A DNA stretch of 64,000 nucleotides, taken from positions 2,666,001 to 2,730,000 of the forward strand of contig OY781097.1 in NCBI GenBank assembly GCA_963676415.1, given 5' to 3'. A program made the position numbers and the translations under genes. Below the pieces are notes generated by a model, which saw only the letters and a list, made by a program, of their open reading frames with translations, made no database searches and was not told the DNA's origin. Positions 1 through 8,949 of this stretch are shown one piece after another. Numbering within the stretch: the stretch's first letter is position 1; each line of letters starts with the position of its first letter. Source of the stretch: G963662905 sp963676415. Lineage in GTDB: Bacteria; Bacteroidota; Bacteroidia; Bacteroidales; WRLA01.

Positions 1-1
1 A

Positions 2-523
2 AACTACAAACCCGATTTTGAATTAGTTTTTGATGATGCGGACGTAATCATTGATTATTTGAAAAGTTCACACGCACTTTATACCGAACAGTTGTATCCG
101 ATATTGCACCGAAGTGTTCAGGATCTTAAAAATACAAACCCTTTGCCGGAAATGAAAATGGTGGAGCGTTTTTTTGATGACTACCTCAGGGAAGCGCGCC
201 AGCATTTCGATTATGAAAACCATACGGTTTTCCCTTATATCAAATCGCTGCAGCAGAGTATCCGCCGTGGGAAGCGGCACTGCAAAACAGAAGATTATTC
301 CGTGGATGTATATAAGCAGCACCATGACGATATAGAAGAAAAGCTGGATGACCTGAAAAATTTATTGATCAAACATCTTCCCTCAGGAGATGACTACCCC
401 AAAAGGCGGCGTGTAATTTTTGACCTGTTTTTTCTGGAACACGATTTGAACGTGCACACCCGTATCGAAAACGATATACTTGTGCCTCTGGTTATGCGCA
501 TGGAAAAAAGCCTGGCCAAATGA
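2..523 (+). CDS. Hemerythrin (HHE) domain protein, 5'-truncated by window edge
   Basis: The frame is open from base 2 with no stop, and the residues before the first possible start (TTG at 59) read smoothly into the protein, so the true start probably lies before the window. The visible 173 residues form a four-helix hemerythrin-type domain. Candidate di-iron ligands are the His in KSSHALY, the His/Glu set around FDYENHTVFPYI, the HHDDIEEKL helix and the EHDLNVHTRIEND helix. Such domains bind O2 or NO, or repair Fe-S centres (RIC/YtfE-like proteins); the exact role here is inference. Its stop overlaps the start of the LuxR-type regulator by 4 bp (ATGA), so the two are translationally coupled and probably act in one oxygen/NO response. 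Confidence 0.8.
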   Translation, partial: NYKPDFELVFDDADVIIDYLKSSHALYTEQLYPILHRSVQDLKNTNPLPEMKMVERFFDDYLREARQHFDYENHTVFPYIKSLQQSIRRGKRHCKTEDYSVDVYKQHHDDIEEKLDDLKNLLIKHLPSGDDYPKRRRVIFDLFFLEHDLNVHTRIENDILVPLVMRMEKSLAK

Positions 524-1125
524 TTGCAGTGAAGACACTTATAATAGAACCTTCGGATATAGTCTGCCAAGGGCTAAAGGCTGTTTTGAAACAGTTGCCC
601 ATTAATAATACTGTGCAGTGTTTTCGGTCTTTTGAAGCTTTTGCCGAAGAAGAAATTGCCCCGGAAAGCATCGACTTGGTGCTGCTGAACCCTGTCGTCT
701 GCTCTCATTGCTCACAGGTGTTCCACCGCCTTAGTATCCGTTTTGGCAATGCTCCCCTTATTGGCCTGGCCAGTGGGGTTTACGAGCTGGACTTTTGTAA
801 ACAGCTGGACGACTGTATATACCTTACCGACGAGGCGGGTCATATCATCAATACGATTCATAAACATCTGGAAAACAAGAAGGAAAAACATAATGAAGAA
901 AACCATCAACTCAGCGATCGCGAAGTGGATGTGGTCAAATTGATGGTTAAAGGGAAATCAAACAAGGAAATTGCTGAAGAGCTTTTTATCAGTATTCATA
1001 CTGTAGTAAGCCACCGGAAAAATATCAGTGCCAAACTGGGCATCAAAACCCCGGCGGCCATAGCTATTTATGCAGTGGCCAAAGGATTGATCAGCATTGA
1101 TGACGCAATGAGTGGAGGAATATAA
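520..1125 (+). CDS. LuxR/NarL-type regulator with degenerate, Cys-rich receiver
   Basis: A 201-residue protein with a clear C-terminal LuxR/GerE helix-turn-helix at about residues 131-190 (LSDREVDVVKLMVKGKSNKE followed by the recognition helix SIHTVVSHRKN). The N-terminal 110 residues have the size and strand pattern of a response-regulator receiver. However, the position expected for the phospho-acceptor Asp is Asn57 (IDLVLLNPVV), so phosphorylation is unlikely. The domain carries six cysteines (16, 34, 61, 64, 93, 99), including a CxxC pair at 61-64, which suggests redox or metal sensing; that is inference. It overlaps the hemerythrin gene by 4 bp. The lipoprotein and TonB receptor downstream could be its targets, but the 136-bp gap contains a possible terminator. 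Confidence 0.85.
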   Translation: MIAVKTLIIEPSDIVCQGLKAVLKQLPINNTVQCFRSFEAFAEEEIAPESIDLVLLNPVVCSHCSQVFHRLSIRFGNAPLIGLASGVYELDFCKQLDDCIYLTDEAGHIINTIHKHLENKKEKHNEENHQLSDREVDVVKLMVKGKSNKEIAEELFISIHTVVSHRKNISAKLGIKTPAAIAIYAVAKGLISIDDAMSGGI

Positions 1126-1147
1126 ACCTTTCCGTTTAGGTTTTTAT
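1124..1147 (+). terminator. Possible weak terminator after the regulator
   Basis: A short 6-bp stem (AAACCT / AGGTTT) with an 8-base loop is followed by a T-rich run. It is small, so this is only a candidate. The rest of the gap to 1261 is AT-rich leader for the lipoprotein gene. Confidence 0.35.
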
Positions 1148-1261
1148 CACCACAAATAGGGATTTTTTTTTGTTCTAAATACACATTTTTGGGGATTGTA
1201 CAGTGGCCGTCTAAAGGAGACTTTTGCATCAATTATTAATTAAGATTTAAAAGCACTCCAA

Positions 1262-1957
1262 ATGAACCAATTTAAAAAACTTTTTTGGGCACTGGCACTT
1301 GTTAGCCTCTGCTTTACTGCATGTAGCGATGATGACGATGATGATCCCGAACCACAACCAACTCCATCTACGTTTACTTCGCTTGAAAGCCCTTACCTGA
1401 TTTGTGCAAGCCGTAATCCTGGTGGCGTAGGCTTTGATTTTTTCTATGATGGGAAAGCCGGAGGTGCAAATAATATGGATTCCCTTACAGTAACCGATTT
1501 TAAAGCAGATATGGTTATCCGTACTATTAAGGGCGAAAAAGCAGATTCTACCCTTGCCGGAATGCCTTTTATACAGATGTTTAATGGAGCCAAAGCAATC
1601 AATTATTCAGGTGTTGATACTGCCTGCAAAGGTCTTGATAAATATAATGCTTTGTCAATCAGTGATCTGGCTGCCCTGGACTATCAGGTAGATGAAGCCT
1701 CTTTTACACTCGGCGGACTGGAGACCGGAAGCACCGGCAAACCCCTGGTTTCGGCATTAAATGCGCAATATGGCAAGCTTGTAATTGGTGATAAATGGAA
1801 AAGCCCTGCTAAAAATGAAATTGATGGCGATGAGCCTATCTGGGTTTTTCAGCTGACCGATGGCGTGTATGTCAAAATGATCGTAGCTGATTTCCCTGCA
1901 AAACCCGCACCTACAGCAACTGGTTATGTTGATATTAAATGGGAGATTATCGACTAA
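1262..1957 (+). CDS. Surface lipoprotein, weakly HmuY-like
   Basis: 231 residues with a lipoprotein signal (hydrophobic segment ending LCFTAC, lipobox Cys at about 21) directly followed by a run of acidic residues (SDDDDDD). In Bacteroidota an acidic stretch just after the lipid-anchored Cys marks export to the cell surface. The C-terminal half (WVFQLTDGVYVKMIVADF, then YVDIKWEII) resembles the beta-rich end of HmuY-type haem-binding lipoproteins, but the similarity is faint and haem ligands cannot be assigned. The gene is 43 bp upstream of a TonB-dependent receptor, which fits a receptor-lipoprotein uptake pair. It could instead bind another small ligand. Confidence 0.6.
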   Translation: MNQFKKLFWALALVSLCFTACSDDDDDDPEPQPTPSTFTSLESPYLICASRNPGGVGFDFFYDGKAGGANNMDSLTVTDFKADMVIRTIKGEKADSTLAGMPFIQMFNGAKAINYSGVDTACKGLDKYNALSISDLAALDYQVDEASFTLGGLETGSTGKPLVSALNAQYGKLVIGDKWKSPAKNEIDGDEPIWVFQLTDGVYVKMIVADFPAKPAPTATGYVDIKWEIID

Positions 1958-2000
1958 GTTTTCCTCAATTAATCCCTTATAAAGTTAAGCTTATCAATCT

Positions 2001-4313
2001 ATGACTCGTTTTACTGTCCATATACTCCGACATATTTCTTTGCTAATAATGTTCCTGTTAGTTTTCTCCGTTTTAACAAAAGCACAGGAAACAAGTATTC
2101 TGAATGGTACTGTTATAAATCAGGATACAGAACTGCCTGTACCCTTTGCCAATATATCTGTTTATGGATCGGCAAAGGGTACTTCTTCCGCCCTTGATGG
2201 TTGTTTTGAAATCCGGATACCTGCAAAAACAGATGTAAAACTGATTATTAGCCATATCAATTTTCAAAGGAAAGAACTGAAAGTAAATACGGGACATATT
2301 CCTGAGAATATGACCATACTCCTTCAGCCAAAAACATCACAGCTGAAGGATGTAGTTATTTCTGCTTCGCTCTACGACCAAAAGCTTGAAATGCTCTCCA
2401 AACCCGCGATAGTCATCCAACAGAAAAATATTGCTGGCCAAATGATGTCCAACCTTACGGATGTGCTTGCCGAAAAGCCTGGTATCAGCCAGGTTTGGGA
2501 ATATCATTCACCCATCATCCTGCGTGGGCTCAACTCCAAGCGCATCATCATTATGAAAAACGAAAACCGAAAAATCGGGGATTTCCCAGGAGGTTATTTT
2601 GGTCAGGATATGAATATCTATGGTGTGCAGCGCATTGAAATAATAAAAGGGCCAGGTTCGGTGATTTATGGCAGTGGCGCCATTTCGGGCATCATCAACC
2701 TGATTGGGGAAAATTTACTTGCAAAACCAAACGGAACACATGCCAGGGTACTCACAGCTTATGGGACCAACAATAACGAATTCCTGGAAGTATTCCGGGC
2801 ATGCCACAAAAAAAAGAATTTTGCCATAGCTGCCAATGGCCGCTACCGGAAAACAGGAAATATGACATACGGCAACGGGAAAGAGGCCGAAAATTCCGAT
2901 GTGCAAGACCGCGACATGGAGCTGCAGTCCGCTTTGAAAATTTCTGAAAAGCATATCCTGAACACTAATATTGATTACCATTATGGCGATTGGGGAAAAC
3001 CCAGGGGATTTAACGGCAGTTTAAAATATTTCACCGAAATCCGTAATGAAGAAGAAAGTTTCAGGGCAGCACTGGACTATAATTTTGCTTTCTCGCAAAA
3101 AGAAGAATCGCTGCATGTTAACCTTTATTATGATCAGGGGCAGCGTGATTATTTCCAATCAAAATACAGCACTACAACAGGAAAAAAAACATCGCTCGAT
3201 TTGGTGCATTACAAACATAAATATGGTGGTGGGCGAGCGTTTTCTTTGTTGAAACCTTTTGAAAACAATATACTTACTATTGGCGCTGATGCATATATTT
3301 ACCGTCTCGACAGTCCAAGCGACATTATTGATTATTATAACAATACCCAGGGAACGCTTGAGGGGAGCAAAGGGACGGGGCAGCAAAATGCAGGGTTCTT
3401 TGTGAACGATGAATGGGACATCAGCAAAAAATTCCGGACAATAGCCGGTTTGAGATATGATATTGCCAGCGTAACAGAAGGCGAAAACCTGCGGACAGAA
3501 GACCGTACGGCTTTAAGTGGGAATTTTGGTTTTGTTTTTTCGCCATCCCTTATCCATCATATTTCCCTAAATATCGGCCACGCGTTCCGTATGCCAACAA
3601 CTGAAGAGCTTTTTACGCGGGTAATCAGCTGTAAAGGGACCAAAGAAGGAAATCCCGATTTGAAACCCGAATATAGCTGGGGCATTGATCTGGGGTTCAG
3701 GGGTGAAAACCAGCAAGGGGCTTTGCAATACGATTTGGCCCTGTTTTATAATATCCTCGATAATTTTATCCATGAAACAGCTTCTGAAAAGGAAGATATT
3801 GATTTTACCTTTGCTAATTCCGATGCAGAAATTTTTGGCGGAGAGGCTAGCCTGCATTATCGCATAAATAGTTTGTTTGTTGCTTCCGATGCTTTTGATC
3901 TGGATTTGGGCGCAGCTTATGTTTATGGTATTGATAAATCGGTGCCTGAAGATGATGCGCCACTTTTTGGCATCCCACCTTTTAAAATCAATGGAAGCCT
4001 TAATTATCACGGACGCTTAAACCAGATATGGATAACCGGATATAAAATCAGCCTCTATGCCGAACATGCAACAGCCCAAGACCGTGTGGCTGAAATCCCG
4101 GAAGGGACTGATGGTGGCCCATGGGGATATGTACCCTCCGACCCCTATACAAAATTGAACCTTTCATTGCACGTAAATTCCAATACGCTCCCGCTCCGTC
4201 CAAAAGTAAGGTTTATTGTCAGTAATTTGCTGAACAACGATTACAAACCTTTTGGCAGCTATATCCCTGCCATGGGAAGGAATTTTAAAATAGTGCTTAT
4301 ATTGTCCATTTAA
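2001..4313 (+). CDS. TonB-dependent outer-membrane receptor (haem/siderophore type)
   Basis: 770 residues: a signal peptide ending near FSVLTKAQE, a CarboxypepD-regulatory-like beta-sandwich (about 30-115), a plug domain with the hallmark region around RIEIIKGPGSVIYGSGAISG (about 210-230), and a long beta-barrel ending in a hydrophobic C-terminal strand (NFKIVLILSI). The protein takes up a ligand across the outer membrane using TonB energy. A repeated DLKPEYSWGIDLG-type barrel motif is as expected for FepA/CirA-like receptors. It follows the lipoprotein gene by 43 bp and ends in a strong terminator, so the two likely form one transcript. The ligand is not evident; haem or iron is the best guess from the neighbouring lipoprotein and hemerythrin genes. 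Confidence 0.9.
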   Translation: MTRFTVHILRHISLLIMFLLVFSVLTKAQETSILNGTVINQDTELPVPFANISVYGSAKGTSSALDGCFEIRIPAKTDVKLIISHINFQRKELKVNTGHIPENMTILLQPKTSQLKDVVISASLYDQKLEMLSKPAIVIQQKNIAGQMMSNLTDVLAEKPGISQVWEYHSPIILRGLNSKRIIIMKNENRKIGDFPGGYFGQDMNIYGVQRIEIIKGPGSVIYGSGAISGIINLIGENLLAKPNGTHARVLTAYGTNNNEFLEVFRACHKKKNFAIAANGRYRKTGNMTYGNGKEAENSDVQDRDMELQSALKISEKHILNTNIDYHYGDWGKPRGFNGSLKYFTEIRNEEESFRAALDYNFAFSQKEESLHVNLYYDQGQRDYFQSKYSTTTGKKTSLDLVHYKHKYGGGRAFSLLKPFENNILTIGADAYIYRLDSPSDIIDYYNNTQGTLEGSKGTGQQNAGFFVNDEWDISKKFRTIAGLRYDIASVTEGENLRTEDRTALSGNFGFVFSPSLIHHISLNIGHAFRMPTTEELFTRVISCKGTKEGNPDLKPEYSWGIDLGFRGENQQGALQYDLALFYNILDNFIHETASEKEDIDFTFANSDAEIFGGEASLHYRINSLFVASDAFDLDLGAAYVYGIDKSVPEDDAPLFGIPPFKINGSLNYHGRLNQIWITGYKISLYAEHATAQDRVAEIPEGTDGGPWGYVPSDPYTKLNLSLHVNSNTLPLRPKVRFIVSNLLNNDYKPFGSYIPAMGRNFKIVLILSI

Positions 4314-4402
4314 GTTGGAAAAGTCTTGTGTGCTGTAAAAATTGAATTTTTCAACACAATGGTTTGGTTTTTCATTGTGTCAGTTAGGAAGCCCATAGGG
4401 TA

Positions 4403-4437
4403 AGGGCTGCCTTTTGAGTGAGGGCAGCCCTGTTTTT
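4403..4437 (+). terminator. Rho-independent terminator after the TonB receptor
   Basis: A perfect 9-bp stem (AGGGCTGCC / GGCAGCCCT) with an 11-base loop is followed by GTTTTT. It lies between convergent genes and is well placed to end the lipoprotein-receptor transcript. Confidence 0.8.
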
Positions 4438-4506
4438 AAACGGCACCAGGATGTCTTAAAGGGGGCTAAAGTAACCTCAATGCCTGCCTGTTAATACCAA
4501 TCCGCT

Positions 4507-5205
4507 TTATTCTGCGAATTGGTAATCGGTGCAGCTACTAACTTCCAAAAGGCCTTCTGGCGTATTGCGGATAACTTTTTTTACCAGCTTTTGTACTTTA
4601 TGGGCAAAGGTCTTTTTTTCTTCCTCTGAGGCTTTTCCTGAAAGGATTTTCTTTTTCAAGACGCCCATTTTTCTTATTTTTTCCGGATCAGCAGCCATTT
4701 TTGATTTGTTGAATATGGCTTTTGCCATTTTTCCATTGTCTTCGCGCTTGAAGATGAGCACAACGCTATTGGGTTTGGCGGGGATATTTTTGTCGATCAG
4801 GAAAATGTTTTTATCTCCTTCATTGCCAGCATCTTGTCGTGCCCGTACAATATATGCGGCTACCTCTCCGTGATCGCTATACGATGATGCCGCAATGCTT
4901 ATTTGACCGCGGACAGGGATTCCCCCATCAGGATATAAGGCTTCCAGGGCCTGCTTTGTGAGCAGGAAACCGCTGGCAACACCGGCGCAAACGTGTCCGG
5001 TATATTTTCCTACATCATCCAGTGATATCTCGAAAATATCATCACCCTGATGACGGTAACCTACCATTACGGCTTTTGGATCATGTACTTTTATGGCCCC
5101 GGCTGCTTTATAAACATCTTGTTGGGCAATGGGGCCTTGTGCGAGGAGATTGCCTGAAAAAAAAGAAATCAGGCAGGTCGTACAGAAAAATAATTTGAAT
5201 TTCAT
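4507..5205 (-). CDS. Secreted FmdE-like protein
   Basis: Read from the internal ATG at 5205, because a typical signal peptide (MKFKLFFCTTCLISFFSGNLLAQ) begins there; the longer reading to 5238 only adds 11 polar residues. The 232-residue product carries a GHVCAGVASGF segment at about 70-80, like the GHxCPG-type motif of FmdE-family proteins (named after the formylmethanofuran dehydrogenase operon), followed by a conserved-looking region with SSYSDHGEVAAYIVRA. The usual Pro after Cys is Ala here. FmdE proteins are thought to bind metal, but their reaction is not settled. The predicted export to the periplasm is unusual for the name-giving family. It is the last gene of the fldA operon, 107 bp after the DUF2023 gene. 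The C-terminal tail (about 170-232) is Lys-rich and helical. Confidence 0.6.
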   Translation of the reverse strand: MKFKLFFCTTCLISFFSGNLLAQGPIAQQDVYKAAGAIKVHDPKAVMVGYRHQGDDIFEISLDDVGKYTGHVCAGVASGFLLTKQALEALYPDGGIPVRGQISIAASSYSDHGEVAAYIVRARQDAGNEGDKNIFLIDKNIPAKPNSVVLIFKREDNGKMAKAIFNKSKMAADPEKIRKMGVLKKKILSGKASEEEKKTFAHKVQKLVKKVIRNTPEGLLEVSSCTDYQFAE

Positions 5206-5312
5206 AAAGGAGGGAATTTGGTGGTTTGTATTGTGCACCCATGTTTTGCTTCATATTGCTGATCTTAGGATACAGCAAGCTTTTTTAATGCCAATCTTGG
5301 TGGCCAGGGCCA

Positions 5313-5678
5313 TTATTTATTTTCTTTTTCCTGTTTGCGATATAGGAAACGTTCGCATTGTTGTCCGCGGTCGTAGCCCAACATGATGCCGAGTATAAAA
5401 TCTTCTTCATCCGAAAAGTCGGTCAGGCTTTTACTACCAAACGAACTGATGATGTCAATACATTGCTTATTGCCAAAAAACACGTTTATTTTCTTGTCGT
5501 TGACCTTGCAGATCGTATAACAAATATTTTTTCGGTTCAGAAGTTCTTCTGTTTTGTATTGTTCATCAGTGCTCATGGTGTGCAATACGAGTTGGCGCAA
5601 GCCTTTGTTGTATTCATATACATGATGCAGCAAAACCTGCATTTCGGCAGTTTTATAATCGGCACATGTTATAGGCAT
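5313..5678 (-). CDS. DUF2023-like small cytoplasmic protein
   Basis: 121 residues with the features I associate with DUF2023: an N-terminal VLLHHVYEYNKGLRQLVLHT segment and a C-terminal LGIMLGYDRGQQCERFLYRK segment. No signal peptide or membrane helix. The family has no established function. It lies 4 bp after the DNRLRE gene in an operon with a flavodoxin and a TonB receptor, which suggests a role in an iron- or redox-related response; that is inference from position only. A second in-frame Met at residue 13 is an alternative start. Confidence 0.65.
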   Translation of the reverse strand: MPITCADYKTAEMQVLLHHVYEYNKGLRQLVLHTMSTDEQYKTEELLNRKNICYTICKVNDKKINVFFGNKQCIDIISSFGSKSLTDFSDEEDFILGIMLGYDRGQQCERFLYRKQEKENK

Positions 5679-5682
5679 ATTT

Positions 5683-6534
5683 TTAGTTTATTACGAGTTT
5701 TTTATTGAGGAACCCATGGGGTGTTTCAATACGGACAAAATAAATTCCTGCCTGAAGGTTTTCTATTGGCAGTTCAATTTTGCTCTGACCAGCATTTATC
5801 GCACTATTGAAATAAGAAATTGTTTTTCCGTGCATGTCGTTCAATGTGATGTAAACTGTTTGGGCAATAGCAGCACTGATACATATATTTGTGTTCTGGT
5901 TTATAGCCGGGTTGGGATATATGTTGCAGCTTATATTGGCTTGCCCGGCATCAAATGTCCCTACACCACTGGTGGTTTCAAAAGCAAGAAAAGGGCGCAG
6001 GCTTTCGTCTGTGGCTTCTTTTGAATAGAATTCTGCAAATTTGGTGCCTGAATTGGCTATCAATGCAAAACCATAATTTTCCCTTTCACCGCTCAACCAT
6101 TCGTTTACCAAATCTGTGATGTCAATTTCATACCAACCAAGCTTTTCGGTAAATTCGGGATTGGCATAGCTTTCCTCGCCATAAGTTATATTGGTATTTG
6201 AGGGCCATGTAGATTCCGACCAGTTTTCCGCAATGGCAAATATATTTGATGGGGTTGGGGACCCATCGGGCGCATGGAAAAACTGATTAAGGTTCAGTGT
6301 GGCGTACTTAAGTGTTTGCCCTTCATATTCACTGAGGTCAAATTTTATATAAACCTGATGATAGTTTTGCATAGGAGACCAAGTGGCTATCCAAAGTTGG
6401 TCATCCGGTGGGAACATACCTGAGCTTCCGCTGTTGACTGTCATGTCGTCGCTGGGGGCTAAAGTGATTTCCTGTGCTTTTGTTGTTAATAAAGCCAAAA
6501 GCATAAAGGCCATTGTGAAGTAAAATTTTTTCAT
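5683..6534 (-). CDS. DNRLRE-domain secreted protein with T9SS sorting domain
   Basis: 283 residues: signal peptide (to about TTKAQE), a DNRLRE-type beta-sandwich over about 22-185 with the family-like stretches YIKFDLSEYEGQTLKYATLNL and WYEIDITDLVNEWLSGERENYGFAL, then a C-terminal type A T9SS sorting domain (IYPNPAINQNT near 205, IENLQAGIYFVRIETPHG and a final KKLVIN). It should be exported by the Sec and type IX systems and attached to, or released from, the cell surface. It starts 18 bp after the TonB receptor stop, so it probably supplies a surface partner for that receptor. The ligand is unknown. Confidence 0.85.
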   Translation of the reverse strand: MKKFYFTMAFMLLALLTTKAQEITLAPSDDMTVNSGSSGMFPPDDQLWIATWSPMQNYHQVYIKFDLSEYEGQTLKYATLNLNQFFHAPDGSPTPSNIFAIAENWSESTWPSNTNITYGEESYANPEFTEKLGWYEIDITDLVNEWLSGERENYGFALIANSGTKFAEFYSKEATDESLRPFLAFETTSGVGTFDAGQANISCNIYPNPAINQNTNICISAAIAQTVYITLNDMHGKTISYFNSAINAGQSKIELPIENLQAGIYFVRIETPHGFLNKKLVIN

Positions 6535-6552
6535 TTTTTTTTGATTTAGGTA

Positions 6553-8859
6553 TTAGAAATTAAGGTTGATTCCTGCATTAAAGCTTCTGCCTGGCATATG
6601 TTCCCAATAAAATTGGTAGTGTTCGCGGTAGGTATTATTAAGCAGGTTGCTGACAGAAGCAAAAAAGCTAAAGTATTTGTTTATATCCCAGCCTGCCATC
6701 ATATCAATCACTGTAAAAGGGCCTGTAGGGATGTCGCCTGTTGCTACTTTGCTTTGCTTTGCGTTAAACCGTCCTGATATGCCAGTATATGCTTTTCCTT
6801 TCAGGAGGAAATATTTCATGTTGATATTTACCTGAAAAGGAGGGATGTCCATGAGTGGTTCCCCGTTGTTTTCTTCCCCTTTTACATAACTGAAACTTCC
6901 GTTCAGCCCTATATTTTTTAGAAACCTAAAGTCATAGCATAGCTCAGCTCCATAAAGGCTTGCGTTTTTGTTGTTAAAGGTTCCGCTGGCATGTAGGGAA
7001 TCCCATTCCAGAATTATCATGTCGTTAATCTTGTTGTGGAAAAGGCTCAGGGCAATACTATTGGATGCATCATCGAGGAATTTTAAGCCCAGATCAAGGT
7101 TCAGGCTTTTTTCAGGTATAAGATCCGGATTGCAGAAATTCATGCCGCCTGGTGTCATGGTGTTAACGAAAAGCTCTTTGGTTGAAGGCACACGGAATGC
7201 CTGCCCAATATTTGCAGTTAGCGAAAATTTTTCATCAATTTGATAACTAAACCCAAGGTTTCCGCTCAAAGCGTCATCGCTTTTTTTGCTTGTTTCATGC
7301 TCATTAAGCGAATGATCATAAGGAGGGCCTATATTGGTAGTTTTGGTTAAATGAGCTTTTGTTTCGAATTTGTTCCATCGCAATCCCGCATTGAAAGTGA
7401 GTTTTTCGGAGAAATAGTAATTGGCCTGCACGAAGAATCCCAAACTGCGTTGGTATGAATCGTTGATGATTGTGTCTTTTGGGCCTTCATACAATAAATC
7501 ACCGATATGAAAACCGCCACTTGATGGCTCCCATTTCCATGAACGTAAATATTCGTCGATATGGATACCTGAACGTTCGTAAAAATCAAAACCAGCAAGG
7601 ATTTTTATCTGTGGGTTGATGATGAACGTAAAATCATGTTGGTAAATCCAATCGTTATTGTGTAGGTTTTTGGATTGGTTCAGTACCGTCCCCCAAATTG
7701 TTGTGCGGTAATTATATATCCTGGCGGTTATTTCATGGCGGTGAAAGGAGGCCCGGATATTCATCTGTGGCAGAAATGGCGCTATATTTTTCCATTGATA
7801 GTGAAGCCCTGCCACATAGTGGTCGTCTTTAGGGTGCAGCGCATTGATGGAATCGTTGAAGGCCGGCTTTCCAATAGAATCGCCAAGGCTTATCATACCA
7901 TCAATTTTCAAAATATGATTTTTGCTGATTTGCCATTCGGTTTTAGCCAGTACTGATTCCTCAGAAAAATTGGTGCCCATTACTTCATTTCCATCACCGT
8001 CTTTAAACGACCCAGCTTTTCTTTTACCTGCTGAAAGCGTGAAAAGCAGTTTGTCAGAGATTTGTGTATTGAGCAGTAAATTGGCATTATATCCATTTCT
8101 AACCGATTGGTAATTGCTGCTAAAGTTTCCACCGACATATTTGTTAGATAGTGGTTTGCTGTATTCTTTGGTCATTATATTGATAACTCCGCCAATGGCA
8201 TCGGAACCGTATAAAGTAGAATAGGGGCCACGGAGCACTTCAATTTTGCGGATCAATAATGGATTTACATATGTGCCGGGAGGGCCTTCGTTTCTTTCAG
8301 AACTGATGCGGAAACCGTCAATCAGCATTACAACCCTTTTGCGTGCCAATCCTCTGATGGAGGGCGATCGGTGATAAGCATTTCCTACCATGCTCACAGA
8401 GGGTTCCCTGCTTAAAATATTTGCTGTTTCCTGAAATGAATGATCTTGGATTTGCTGTGCTTTTACAATAGAAACCGGCGTGGTTTGCTGGAAACTGCTT
8501 AATTGGTTTTTTGCTGTGCTTATAACCACTTCTTCCAATGAAATGCCCGAAGGGATAAGCTTTATGGAAACATTGCCGGATATTGTATCCGTATTTATTT
8601 TTTGCTTCTGGAAACCAACATAGCTGGCTGCCAGTATTTTGTGCTTTTGGGGAATGCTGATCTGAAAATGCCCGTTTAGATCGCTTGTGGAGCCAATGTA
8701 TGTCCCAGCTGCCCATATGCTGACGCCAGGAAGGCTTTCGCCGGTTTCGGCATTGTAAACAGATCCTTGGATAAGTATTGTTTGCCCTTTCAGGCTGTAT
8801 GTTAAGGCCAGGATCAATAACGGTAGGATTATTTTCCCGGCTAAGTGTACTTTTCTCAT
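6553..8859 (-). CDS. TonB-dependent outer-membrane receptor in flavodoxin operon
   Basis: 768 residues: signal peptide (LILALTYSLKGQ), CarboxypepD-like domain (about 28-110), plug domain with SPSIRGLARKRVVMLIDGFR and the RKIEVLRGPYSTLYGSDAIG hallmark (about 205-225), and a barrel ending HMPGRSFNAGINLNF with a C-terminal Phe as is typical for outer-membrane proteins. It lies 90 bp downstream of fldA and 18 bp upstream of the DNRLRE gene. Flavodoxin is generally an iron-limitation replacement for ferredoxin, so co-transcription would suggest that this receptor imports iron, haem or another limiting metal complex. The substrate cannot be read from the sequence. Confidence 0.9.
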   Translation of the reverse strand: MRKVHLAGKIILPLLILALTYSLKGQTILIQGSVYNAETGESLPGVSIWAAGTYIGSTSDLNGHFQISIPQKHKILAASYVGFQKQKINTDTISGNVSIKLIPSGISLEEVVISTAKNQLSSFQQTTPVSIVKAQQIQDHSFQETANILSREPSVSMVGNAYHRSPSIRGLARKRVVMLIDGFRISSERNEGPPGTYVNPLLIRKIEVLRGPYSTLYGSDAIGGVINIMTKEYSKPLSNKYVGGNFSSNYQSVRNGYNANLLLNTQISDKLLFTLSAGKRKAGSFKDGDGNEVMGTNFSEESVLAKTEWQISKNHILKIDGMISLGDSIGKPAFNDSINALHPKDDHYVAGLHYQWKNIAPFLPQMNIRASFHRHEITARIYNYRTTIWGTVLNQSKNLHNNDWIYQHDFTFIINPQIKILAGFDFYERSGIHIDEYLRSWKWEPSSGGFHIGDLLYEGPKDTIINDSYQRSLGFFVQANYYFSEKLTFNAGLRWNKFETKAHLTKTTNIGPPYDHSLNEHETSKKSDDALSGNLGFSYQIDEKFSLTANIGQAFRVPSTKELFVNTMTPGGMNFCNPDLIPEKSLNLDLGLKFLDDASNSIALSLFHNKINDMIILEWDSLHASGTFNNKNASLYGAELCYDFRFLKNIGLNGSFSYVKGEENNGEPLMDIPPFQVNINMKYFLLKGKAYTGISGRFNAKQSKVATGDIPTGPFTVIDMMAGWDINKYFSFFASVSNLLNNTYREHYQFYWEHMPGRSFNAGINLNF

Positions 8860-8875
8860 TAATGTGAGCTTAGAT

Positions 8876-8920
8876 AAAGAAAGGGAGGTTTCGTTATGGC
8901 ATTCTTACTCCCTCCCCTTT
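8876..8920 (-). terminator. Possible attenuator between fldA and the TonB receptor
   Basis: On the minus strand a GGGAGG / CCTCCC stem with a loop of about 22 bases precedes a T-rich stretch. It could lower read-through from fldA into the receptor gene, giving more flavodoxin than receptor. The stem is short and this is a candidate only. Confidence 0.35.
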
Positions 8921-8949
8921 TGTACAAATAAAATTTGAAAAATTACAGC

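Noticed and set aside
59..61. TTG as the real start of the hemerythrin gene
   Set aside because: The frame continues upstream to the window edge with plausible protein sequence, so an internal TTG start is unlikely.
1126..2000. Cobalamin or other riboswitch before TonB receptors
   Set aside because: The leaders of all four receptor genes were read for B12-box-like and other conserved cores; none was convincing.
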